This document shows, one piece after another, positions 1 to 6,211 of a DNA stretch of 8,955 nucleotides. Source of the DNA: CAYOBW01 sp964402115. GTDB taxonomy: Bacteria; Verrucomicrobiota; Kiritimatiellia; UBA8416; CAYOBW01. A program made the translations under genes and the position numbers. The stretch lies in contig CAYOBW010000298.1 in the NCBI GenBank assembly GCA_964402115.1, forward strand, positions 1 through 8,955. The letters run 5' to 3'. The notes under the pieces were generated by a model that did not search any database, was not told the origin of the DNA, and was given only the letters and a program-made list of their open reading frames with translations. Numbering within the stretch: position 1 is the first letter of the stretch; every line of letters begins with the position of its first letter.

Positions 1-2
1 TT

Positions 3-26
3 CTCCCTATCTCCTTATCTCCCACT
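3..26. repeat. Short 8-bp tandem repeat at the left window edge
   Basis: Three consecutive octamers, CTCCCTAT, CTCCTTAT and CTCCCACT, lie in register with an 8-bp period. They sit in a pyrimidine-rich stretch covering roughly the first 39 bases. The array is cut by the window edge, so its full length is unknown. It lies upstream of the methyltransferase operon and outside any supported gene. It may be a simple-sequence remnant of an intergenic region; no function is inferred. Confidence 0.45.
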
Positions 27-39
27 CCATTGCCTCCTC

Positions 40-156
40 ATGCGGCGCAGACATGCTTGCGTGCACAGTACGCGGGGTTCGTGCTCGCCAGGATCGGACT
101 GTACTTGGTATAAGGGGGCTGGTTGGCGGCGATATTGCATGCCGCATGGAGTCCAG
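40..156 (+). other. Leader region upstream of the methyltransferase operon
   Basis: An in-frame ATG at position 40 would add 39 residues to the methyltransferase. That stretch is rich in Cys, Arg and Gly, resembles no methyltransferase N-terminus and has no clear Shine-Dalgarno signal, so I treat it as untranslated. A TATAAG hexamer at 109-114 could be a -10 element, but no acceptable -35 lies 16-18 bp upstream, so the promoter is unproven. No operator-like palindrome stands out. Confidence 0.35.
148..151 (+). promoter_or_regulatory. Ribosome binding site that decides the methyltransferase start
   Basis: GGAG lies five bases upstream of the ATG at 157. This is the best-spaced Shine-Dalgarno among the candidate starts at 40, 139 and 157, and it is why the shorter 380-residue form was chosen. 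Confidence 0.6.
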
Positions 157-1299
157 ATGACGGCGGTAACGGGCACAACATTGACTCTGAACGGCGTACG
201 AGTGCGCCCGGCACCGGCGCGCTGGCGGGAACCTTGTGCCAACACCGAATGCACGCTGCACCAGTTGTCCCCATACATCGGCAAGATCAAAAGCAGCATT
301 GCGGCCGATCTGATCGAGCGCTACTCCGTTCCCGGGGACTTGGTCGTTGACCCCTTTGCCGGCGCGGGGACGATTCCGTTCGAGGCGGCAACCAGGGGGC
401 GGCGCGCATTGGGCGCGGACATCAGCCCCTACGCGCGCATCTTAGCTCAGGCCAAACTGGCCCCGCCGCCGACCCTCGACGCCGCCTTGGCACTGGCGGA
501 GGCAGCCCTCGCGGAATCAGAGCGACGTCCGTTGCCCGACCTGCGAGGAGTCCCGGCCTGGGTTCGCAGGTTCTACCACCCCGAGACACTGCGGGAGGCA
601 TTGCGTTTCGCCGAGGTATGCCGCCGGCCCGGCAACGAGTTCCTAATGGCCTGTTTTCTCGGCATTCTCCACCACCAGAGGCCGGGCTTCCTCTCCTATC
701 CGAGCAGTCATCTGGTCCCATACCTGCGCACCGGCAAGTATCCCAAGCGTGAGTTCCCCGAGATGTACACCTACCGCCCGTTGAAGCCCCGGTTGCTGGC
801 AAAGCTCCGGCGCTCATACCGCCGCTTTGCCATGCCGCATCGGCGGGCTGTGCAACCCTTCCGCCAGACGCCGGTAGAGCAGTTGACTCTGCCCCGTCAG
901 TTCGGCGCCCTTATCACTAGTCCACCGTACATGAACGCCCTCGACTACGGCCGCGACAACCGCCTGCGGCTCTGGTTCATCGATCCCAATCTGGGCGAAC
1001 CCGTGGACAACGGCGTTACCCGGCGGCGTCAGGCATTCGTCGCCGCCATGAGCAGCCTCGCCAGGAAGACCGAGCAGGGGCTAAAACCCAAAGGCTACTG
1101 CGTCTACGTCGTAGGCGAAGCCATCAAACGCACGTTCGATGGCCACCCGTCCGAAACGGTTGTCAGCCTCATGGCCCGGAACGCCCCCTCCCTGCGCCTC
1201 AAGACCGCCCTCGCCGACACCATCCCCGACGTGCGCCGCTCCCGGCACGAGTGCAGGGGGGTGAAGACGGAGCATTTTCTGGTGTTTCAAAGGAACTGA
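157..1299 (+). CDS. Amino-type (N4-cytosine/N6-adenine) DNA methyltransferase
   Basis: A 380-residue protein that probably transfers a methyl group from S-adenosylmethionine to an exocyclic amino group in DNA. A motif X-like segment lies around residues 35-57 (HQLSPYIGKIKSS). The SAM-binding motif I is DPFAGAG at 65-71, followed by the acidic motif II residue D88. The catalytic motif IV is TSPPY at 254-258, followed by DYGRDNRLRLWF; the SPPY form is common in N4-cytosine enzymes. Motif I precedes motif IV with about 185 residues between them, which is the alpha-group order and leaves room for a target-recognition region. The C-terminus (TEHFLVFQR) resembles the last strand of this fold. It is first in a three-gene operon, with its stop directly abutting the kinase-ATPase start. 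No restriction endonuclease is present. The target sequence and N4 versus N6 specificity cannot be read from the sequence. Confidence 0.87.
   Translation: MTAVTGTTLTLNGVRVRPAPARWREPCANTECTLHQLSPYIGKIKSSIAADLIERYSVPGDLVVDPFAGAGTIPFEAATRGRRALGADISPYARILAQAKLAPPPTLDAALALAEAALAESERRPLPDLRGVPAWVRRFYHPETLREALRFAEVCRRPGNEFLMACFLGILHHQRPGFLSYPSSHLVPYLRTGKYPKREFPEMYTYRPLKPRLLAKLRRSYRRFAMPHRRAVQPFRQTPVEQLTLPRQFGALITSPPYMNALDYGRDNRLRLWFIDPNLGEPVDNGVTRRRQAFVAAMSSLARKTEQGLKPKGYCVYVVGEAIKRTFDGHPSETVVSLMARNAPSLRLKTALADTIPDVRRSRHECRGVKTEHFLVFQRN
1289..1294 (+). promoter_or_regulatory. Ribosome binding site inside the methyltransferase 3' end
   Basis: AAAGGA lies five bases before the ATG at 1300, inside the last codons of the methyltransferase. 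The methyltransferase stop TGA (1297-1299) directly abuts the next ATG, so ribosomes may re-initiate and the two products may be made in linked amounts. Confidence 0.6.
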
Positions 1300-3807
1300 A
1301 TGCGCGCCAATTTGCCAGACAAGAGCCTGTTCATCAGAAAGCCCTTGCCTTCACGCGCTGACCTCGTCATCGCAGAGCATATAGGCAGCGGCAACGACGG
1401 CCATGTCTTCCGCGCCCACTCCACGGAATTGCAGCGGGATTTCGCGTGCAAGATCATTCCTAGCGCCAATCTCCAGGGCCGTTGGCGCGCCGAGGTTGAA
1501 AAGGCAAACGTGCTGCCGGGCACAACGGTAGTGCGATTCGTGGATCTCCAGAAGTGGATTGACCCCGAGAACGACATTGATGCCACGGTGCTCATTTCCG
1601 ATTTCGTGGACGGGCGCGATTTGCAGATTTTCATTGCGAAGAGGCGTGATGTTCTGGATCTCTCATTTGTGGTCCAGTTCCTCTCAACCATGCTGGATTT
1701 CTTCAACGAAATGGCGCGCGCACGCATCGACCACGGCGACTTCCATGCGCGCAATGTTCTCGTCGAGGACCGTTCCTATGCGTTAATGGGGCCGCGATTC
1801 GTGTTTCGCGTGACGGATTTCGGTGTGGCCAGGGCAACAAGCAGCGAGACGCGATTCAAGGATGACTACCTGCAACTGGCAACCGTCCTTCGCCAGCTTC
1901 TTGATGCCGTCAACTACCAAGACTGCTCCCCCCGTGACAAACGACTTTTCAATGCCCTCAACGATCAGTTCCTCGGCCGCCACCTCACGGAGCAAGACCC
2001 CACACGCGATCCTCTCGCACGCAATCCGGCTGGTTTGTACGGGCGGCTGCAGGAACTGGCCAACGCCACGGATCGCGACGGCGACAACGAGACACTCCGC
2101 ATCCAGACGCCCTTCGACTTCCTGAGCTGCGAACAGATTGGCGATGCACCGCTGATTCTCAAGGCTCTTTACTCTGATCGGTTCTTGGGACTCAGGGAGA
2201 TGCAAAGCCGAAACAATGTCGTGGTCACTGGTCCCCGTGGATGCGGCAAGAGTACGGTCTTCAAGAGTCTGAGCCTCCGTCACCGGATGCGCATCGGCAA
2301 CGCGACTCCGGATCTGGTGAACGAAGTCGGAGTGTACTACCGTTGTGATGACCTCTACTTCGCATTCCCGCGGTACAAGATGCCAGAGCGGTCGGAGGCC
2401 CTTGACCTCCCTGTGCACTTTGTCACGGCGACGCTTCTCGGCGAACTGCTTGAGACACTCGAACAGTGGGCGGACGTTTACTTCCAAAAGCAACTGCGCC
2501 ACGCTGAGGCGCAGGCCGCCCAGCGGATATGGGAAGTCCTACGACTTCAACCGCCCCGGCAACCGGGATCGGAGACACTGCGGGCAATCGCTACGGAACT
2601 GCAAAAGCAGCGCAAATGGGCGGCAGAAAAGCAACGCGTCGCTCACGATCCCAGACAGCCCATTCACGAGTGCTTCGGTGCAGACGTGCTCCAGAACACC
2701 TGTGTCGCGCTTGTCGAGGCATTCCCCTTCCTTGCGGCACGCCCATTCTACTTCCTCATCGACGACTACTCTGCGCCCAAGGTGTCGAAGGGACTGCAAG
2801 AGAACCTGAACCGCGTGTTCATGCAGCGGGCAGGGACCTGCTTTTTCAAACTCTCGACCGAAAGCCCTGTGTCTTTCTCGAAACAGGATATTGACGATAA
2901 GGTCTACGTGGAGAATCGCGAATACCTCCTCATCAATCTGGGGCTGGTCTTCCTTCACGCTGAGGTCGAACACAAGCTGGATTTCATCGAAGACGTGTTC
3001 CGACGGCGGCTGGCCGCCCCCGCAACTCCGTACCCGGTCCGTGAACTGCGCGACCTGCTTGGAAACAACGAGGCGTCGAACTTCAACGAGGATGCACGGC
3101 AGATTCGGGAGGGGAAGAAGACTGAATTCTGGGGAGAAGAGGTGCTCTGCCGTCTTTGCAGTGGGGACATTCACTATCTGATCAGCCTCGTCGGCGACAT
3201 GGTGACTCAGGTAGGTGGTCCCGCTGCACTTGAAGGAACAGAAAAGACCCCGCGAGTTCCTCCGAGAATCCAGAACAAAGCCATCCGCGATGCTGCTGGA
3301 TCATTCCTGAAGAACCTGCGCAGTGTGCCGAGCGGAGCGAAACTGGTGGCTGTCGTCTCCGCCTTCGGAACGGTCGCCTCTGCCTATCTCAAGCGCATAG
3401 ACTCGACCAATGTCAAAGGCAACCCGCCGTGGCAGGCTTCACGGATCGAACCCTATGAACCGTTTGACCTGATTCCCGAAGCCCAGCGGCTCTATGACGA
3501 ACTGCTTCGCTACTCGGTGTTCATCGAGGACATTCGAGGCAAGAGTCGGCGGGGGAAGGTCGTTCCCCGGCTTTACCTCCGGCGATTCTTGATCCCCCAT
3601 TTCAACCTGACGTTCAGCATGCACGACTCCCTCCAACTTGAACCGGCAGAGTTCCAGCAGTTCCTACTCGATCCCGCCGCATTCGAAAACCGGGTCCGCG
3701 CGCGCGTCGCACAAGCGGTAGACGCCAAGCTGCCGGCTGTTGATGGCGCCGCTAGCAAAGGACAAGGTGAGTTGCCGTTGGGCGTGGCGGGAAGGGACGA
3801 CGCATGA
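1300..3807 (+). CDS. Protein kinase fused to ORC/CDC6-like P-loop ATPase
   Basis: An 835-residue two-module protein. Module 1 (about 15-255) is a eukaryotic-type protein kinase: glycine loop GSGNDG at 29-34, ATP-binding K51, helix-C Glu at 65 or 67, catalytic loop HGDFHARN at 145-152 (D147, N152) and metal-binding DFG at 173-175. Only about 14 residues separate DFG from the likely helix-F Asp (D188/D189), so the activation segment is very short and has no APE motif. Module 2 (about 300-830) is an ATPase: Walker A GPRGCGKST at 311-319, Walker B FYFLIDDYS at 483-491, and a sensor-like FFKLSTES at 515-522. The IDDYS/FKLST pattern and the C-terminal LRRFLIPHF segment recall the bacterial ORC-CDC6 family of AAA ATPases; that match is from memory. 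No transmembrane segment is evident, so the protein is probably cytosolic. It is coupled to genes on both sides. Inferred role: nucleotide-dependent switch of a conflict system, gated by phosphorylation. Confidence 0.85.
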   Translation: MRANLPDKSLFIRKPLPSRADLVIAEHIGSGNDGHVFRAHSTELQRDFACKIIPSANLQGRWRAEVEKANVLPGTTVVRFVDLQKWIDPENDIDATVLISDFVDGRDLQIFIAKRRDVLDLSFVVQFLSTMLDFFNEMARARIDHGDFHARNVLVEDRSYALMGPRFVFRVTDFGVARATSSETRFKDDYLQLATVLRQLLDAVNYQDCSPRDKRLFNALNDQFLGRHLTEQDPTRDPLARNPAGLYGRLQELANATDRDGDNETLRIQTPFDFLSCEQIGDAPLILKALYSDRFLGLREMQSRNNVVVTGPRGCGKSTVFKSLSLRHRMRIGNATPDLVNEVGVYYRCDDLYFAFPRYKMPERSEALDLPVHFVTATLLGELLETLEQWADVYFQKQLRHAEAQAAQRIWEVLRLQPPRQPGSETLRAIATELQKQRKWAAEKQRVAHDPRQPIHECFGADVLQNTCVALVEAFPFLAARPFYFLIDDYSAPKVSKGLQENLNRVFMQRAGTCFFKLSTESPVSFSKQDIDDKVYVENREYLLINLGLVFLHAEVEHKLDFIEDVFRRRLAAPATPYPVRELRDLLGNNEASNFNEDARQIREGKKTEFWGEEVLCRLCSGDIHYLISLVGDMVTQVGGPAALEGTEKTPRVPPRIQNKAIRDAAGSFLKNLRSVPSGAKLVAVVSAFGTVASAYLKRIDSTNVKGNPPWQASRIEPYEPFDLIPEAQRLYDELLRYSVFIEDIRGKSRRGKVVPRLYLRRFLIPHFNLTFSMHDSLQLEPAEFQQFLLDPAAFENRVRARVAQAVDAKLPAVDGAASKGQGELPLGVAGRDDA
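3792..3797 (+). promoter_or_regulatory. Ribosome binding site for the third operon gene
   Basis: AAGGGA lies six bases upstream of the ATG at 3804, inside the end of the kinase-ATPase gene. The ATG overlaps the preceding TGA in the classical ATGA arrangement, which supports this start over the later in-frame Met codons at residues 11, 14 and 20. Confidence 0.6.
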
Positions 3808-4868
3808 ATAGGGTCACCCGGCTTGACGAGCAGATGGCTGCGATGAGCAAGCCTGCCCTCATGCCGAGCACTTCGTTTCGCTTGGGCCTCGGCGACTGCT
3901 TGGTGCTCTGCGGCGGGTTTGAGGATCGTGCAATGGCCGTCCTCCGGGACGCCGCGTCGAGATCCTCGGCCTTCCGCGTCGTGGTGATAGCTTACGCGCC
4001 AGCAATTGCCGCCAATCGTCTTACGGAGATCAGGGCGACTTGCGCTCAGGCAGGCATTGCCGTGGCGGAAATCGTGTATGACCGCGAGAATCCGGCGTGG
4101 TTCGGGGATGTGTTTCTTAGGCAGTTGGAGGGCACTGAAGGCCGAGTGGTACTTGATATCTCCGGCATGTCGCGACTCCTGATCGTGCAGTGCCTGGTAG
4201 CCATGCGGGCCCGCAAAGGCGGTTTCGTGAACTGCGCGATTGCCTACGCAGAAGCCGAGACCTACCCGCCCACTCCGGAAGAGGTCGAAGACGCGGTGCG
4301 TCGGTCTGAGGATGACCCACTCTCATCCTTCTTTCTTCTCTCCTCCGGCGTCTTTGAAGTTACGGTAGTGCCGGAGTTGTCGGCGAGCACCGTCGGACCC
4401 AACCAGACGCGGCTTGTAGCCTTTCCGTCCTTCAGTCCGGAACAGATCATGGCTCTAAAGAACGAACTCTCGCCATCTCGTTGCACGTACTTTCACGGTC
4501 TTCCGCCGCGTGAGGAGAACCGCTGGCGGACCGAAGCCATAGCCCGAATCAACCGCCTTGCGATGTCGGATCCAGATAGCGTCATGACGAGTACAATGGA
4601 CTACCGAGAGACCCTCGACTGCCTACTGCGCCTCTATGGCGAGCATTCAGAGCGAGAGCGCCTGATTGTCTCCCCGACCGGAAGCAAGATGCAGACCGTG
4701 GCCGTGGGGCTGTTCCGTGCCGCTCTGGACGATGTACAGATTGTCTATCCGACTCCAAGGGAGTTTCGTGCTCCTGACAACTACACCCGTGGCATCCGCC
4801 AGATCTACAGCCTCTCCTTGGACCCCTTTGCCCCCATCATGCACACCCACGCAATCGCGCCCCGTTGA
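3804..4868 (+). CDS. Unrecognised protein with two Rossmann-like halves, possibly CARF-like
   Basis: A 354-residue protein I cannot assign to a named family. The N-terminal half (about 25-190) alternates hydrophobic strands and helices: CLVLCGGFEDRA at 32-43, FRVVVIAYAP at 57-66 and VVLDISGMSRLLIVQ at 115-129. The C-terminal half (about 200-340) repeats the alpha/beta pattern: TRLVAFPSFS at 202-211, then RLIVSPTGSKMQTVAV at 286-301 and VQIVYPTP at 311-318. The loop after the LIVS strand, PTGSK at 291-295, resembles the GTK-type loop of CARF ligand-binding domains, so cyclic-oligonucleotide or nucleotide sensing is possible. This is a motif-level inference, not a confident homology. No HEPN, PD-(D/E)XK or HNH signature and no membrane segment are visible. 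It overlaps the kinase-ATPase by 4 bp, which implies a joint function, either as the sensor feeding the ATPase or as an effector of unknown chemistry. Confidence 0.7.
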   Translation: MNRVTRLDEQMAAMSKPALMPSTSFRLGLGDCLVLCGGFEDRAMAVLRDAASRSSAFRVVVIAYAPAIAANRLTEIRATCAQAGIAVAEIVYDRENPAWFGDVFLRQLEGTEGRVVLDISGMSRLLIVQCLVAMRARKGGFVNCAIAYAEAETYPPTPEEVEDAVRRSEDDPLSSFFLLSSGVFEVTVVPELSASTVGPNQTRLVAFPSFSPEQIMALKNELSPSRCTYFHGLPPREENRWRTEAIARINRLAMSDPDSVMTSTMDYRETLDCLLRLYGEHSERERLIVSPTGSKMQTVAVGLFRAALDDVQIVYPTPREFRAPDNYTRGIRQIYSLSLDPFAPIMHTHAIAPR

Positions 4869-4889
4869 GTGACCCAGACACGGGGGGCA

Positions 4890-5555
4890 TCATATCCGGG
4901 GGAAGAAGTGCGTGTAGTCTTGCTCTATGTGCAGAACGCCATGTTGCAGGATCTGATTCCCGAGTGTGCGAGTGTCTTGCATTCCGACTTCTGGGATTGC
5001 CCATGCTCCGCATAGTGCCACCCAGACCACCGGCAGTTTAACACCGAACTGCAATCCTGCCATATCAACAGCAAAAGGCAGAATGCTGACGCTCAGGCCG
5101 TCGATCGATGCCCACCGGACTGTGGGCCATGTCAATGCGTCCTGATAGTTTGGCAATGCCCGCCCCTGTCGCTCAGGCGCCAAACGGCAGAATGCGCGTG
5201 TTTGCCATACCGCCCACTCGCTTGGTCCGACCGTACTGAAGGGTCTGTCTGTTCTCACTTCAAGCGCAACGTCCGGTATGCATGGCACAACGTCTCGGAA
5301 ATCCGCTCGATACGGTCGGGGACCAACGAACAAAGCATACAGATCAAACTGGGCGCAACACAGACCATCCGTGGTCCTGTTCCTGAAGTACACACCCTCA
5401 CTTCGAACGGACCCCGATGGAGGGCGCAGAACCGGTCCGTGCGTTGCGGTCGGCGGCGCGAGCACGAATTTGTCCACAACGCGGAGTAGAGCCTCTCCGC
5501 GTGTTGCCGTCGGGGGTGTAAGTGGCAATCTGTCCACAACAACACTGGTACTCAC
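4890..5555 (-). CDS. Hypothetical protein, possibly a degenerate retropepsin-like protein
   Basis: A 221-residue protein starting with GTG. The GTG overlaps the response-regulator TGA (GTGA), and AGGTGG lies six bases upstream, so the start is well supported. Residues 6-45 are two degenerate copies of a 20-residue unit containing APPTAT/TPPTAT. After a linker, residues 83-115 (YRADFRDVVPCIPDVALEV, then RTDRPFSTVGPSEW) have the layout of a retropepsin-like strand followed by the DTGAxxS turn, but the catalytic triplet position reads RTD (101-103). Near the C-terminus, TRTLGNQILQHGVLHI (195-210) resembles the conserved LLGxxxL segment of that fold. If correct, this would be an inactive aspartyl-protease-like protein. 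In my recollection, proteins with DUF5678 domains are often encoded next to retropepsin-like genes, and the gene upstream ends in a DUF5678-like domain. The family assignment is tentative; the gene itself is well supported. Confidence 0.65.
   Translation of the reverse strand: MSTSVVVDRLPLTPPTATRGEALLRVVDKFVLAPPTATHGPVLRPPSGSVRSEGVYFRNRTTDGLCCAQFDLYALFVGPRPYRADFRDVVPCIPDVALEVRTDRPFSTVGPSEWAVWQTRAFCRLAPERQGRALPNYQDALTWPTVRWASIDGLSVSILPFAVDMAGLQFGVKLPVVWVALCGAWAIPEVGMQDTRTLGNQILQHGVLHIEQDYTHFFPRI
5421..5540. repeat. Two-copy 60-bp tandem duplication inside the 221-residue protein gene
   Basis: Positions 5421-5480 and 5481-5540 align without gaps at a 60-bp period with roughly two thirds identity. 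The end TGTCCACAAC is identical in both copies (5471-5480 and 5531-5540). The period is a multiple of three, so the frame is kept and the protein carries two 20-residue units near its N-terminus. The divergence indicates an old duplication. Confidence 0.7.
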
Positions 5556-6196
5556 TGAGCACCACCTTTCGCAGGGATACCCAGATAAGACGGCTCTTCA
5601 GGAAGGGATGGATCGGTCTTCCTTGCCGCCAAGTACTCCAACAACGCTTCCAGACGGCACTTGCCGGATGCCACGACCCGTTCGCCGACAACCGCCACGA
5701 CTTGCCCACCGTACTTCTCCCGCCACTCAGACGCATGTGACTGCATAACCCTGTCCAACGCTTCGGCCTTTTCCCTGCCACTGAGCCGCTCCATAAGCAA
5801 ACCTTCAATACGTGCACAAAACTCGTGCGGAGCGCAGTCTGCCTTCGAGATGAAATCCGAAGCACCGGCCTTCATTGCCTTGACGATGAGATGCGGCCGA
5901 TCATGTGCTGAGTAGACGACGATCAGCGATCCAGGGCCGGTGAAAGACCGGATGCCAATCGCGAGCAACCCAGACAATGCTTCAACCTTCCCGCTCGATA
6001 ACTGAAGATCGAACACGCACACGTCGAAGTCCTTGTCCGCAACACCCTGTCCCAAGCAGTCACGCAAATCCCTTGCACGCGATGCCACAAAGCGGAACTG
6101 CCGGTTGTGCTCCAATCCTGTCAGGATCGCGTTTGCGACAGGATCCTCATCCTCAATCAGAAGCAATGACACCACCATTCTGTGATCGCCGTTCAT
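5552..6196 (-). CDS. Response regulator with DUF5678-like output domain
   Basis: A 214-residue protein. Residues 8-135 form a CheY-like receiver: acidic cluster EDED at 15-18, phosphoacceptor D63 in VFDLQL, switch residue S96 in VVYSAHD, and conserved K118 in FISKAD. The C-terminal part (about 158-208: WREKYGGQVVAVVGERVVAS, then YLGIP) is not a helix-turn-helix, GGDEF, EAL or HD-GYP output. It looks like DUF5678, a small domain of unknown function; that match is from memory. A start at 6202 is possible, but the Shine-Dalgarno would then touch the ATG, so 6196, with six-base spacing, is preferred. The gene lies directly downstream of the histidine kinase, its presumed partner, and overlaps the next gene by 4 bp. 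Without a DNA-binding domain it probably acts by protein contact, perhaps with the product of the next gene. Confidence 0.88.
   Translation of the reverse strand: MNGDHRMVVSLLLIEDEDPVANAILTGLEHNRQFRFVASRARDLRDCLGQGVADKDFDVCVFDLQLSSGKVEALSGLLAIGIRSFTGPGSLIVVYSAHDRPHLIVKAMKAGASDFISKADCAPHEFCARIEGLLMERLSGREKAEALDRVMQSHASEWREKYGGQVVAVVGERVVASGKCRLEALLEYLAARKTDPSLPEEPSYLGIPAKGGAQ
5562..5567 (-). promoter_or_regulatory. Ribosome binding site supporting a GTG start at 5555
   Basis: Read on the minus strand, AGGTGG lies six bases upstream of GTG at 5555-5553. This GTG overlaps the stop of the response regulator. The spacing favours this non-ATG start. Confidence 0.6.
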
Positions 6197-6202
6197 GTGC
6201 AT

Positions 6203-6211
6203 CTCCTTCCT
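6203..6211 (-). promoter_or_regulatory. Strong ribosome binding site overlapping the histidine-kinase stop codon
   Basis: On the minus strand the sequence TAGGAAGGAG contains the kinase stop TAG (6212-6210) and a near-consensus Shine-Dalgarno, AGGAAGGAG, six bases before the ATG at 6196. Terminating ribosomes sit on the initiation signal, which points to coupled translation of kinase and regulator. It also decides between the ATG codons at 6202 and 6196. Confidence 0.7.

Noticed and set aside
109..114. TATAAG as a -10 promoter element
   Set aside because: No credible -35 hexamer at 16-18 bp; kept only as a note in the leader region.
40..156. N-terminal extension of the methyltransferase from an ATG at position 40
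   Set aside because: The added residues are Cys/Arg-rich and unlike the family, and the ATG at 157 has a well-spaced GGAG.
1783..3174. Minus-strand open frames of 239 and 211 codons under the kinase-ATPase gene
   Set aside because: They are antisense to a gene with intact kinase and Walker motifs and show no domain features of their own.
4860..4885. Inverted repeat CCCCGT / ACGGGG between the convergent operons as a terminator
   Set aside because: The stem is only six base pairs with a 14-base loop, has no adjacent T-tract, and begins inside the coding end of the plus-strand gene.
5470..5540. TTGTCCACA and CTGTCCACA as DnaA boxes of a replication origin
   Set aside because: They match a high-GC DnaA box form, but only two copies exist, 60 bp apart. 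They lie within a coding tandem duplication and are explained by the repeated VVD codons. No AT-rich unwinding region or dnaA/repA gene is nearby.
5278..5748. Plus-strand open frame of 156 codons
   Set aside because: It spans two coupled minus-strand genes, has a composition typical of a shadow frame and encodes no recognisable motif.
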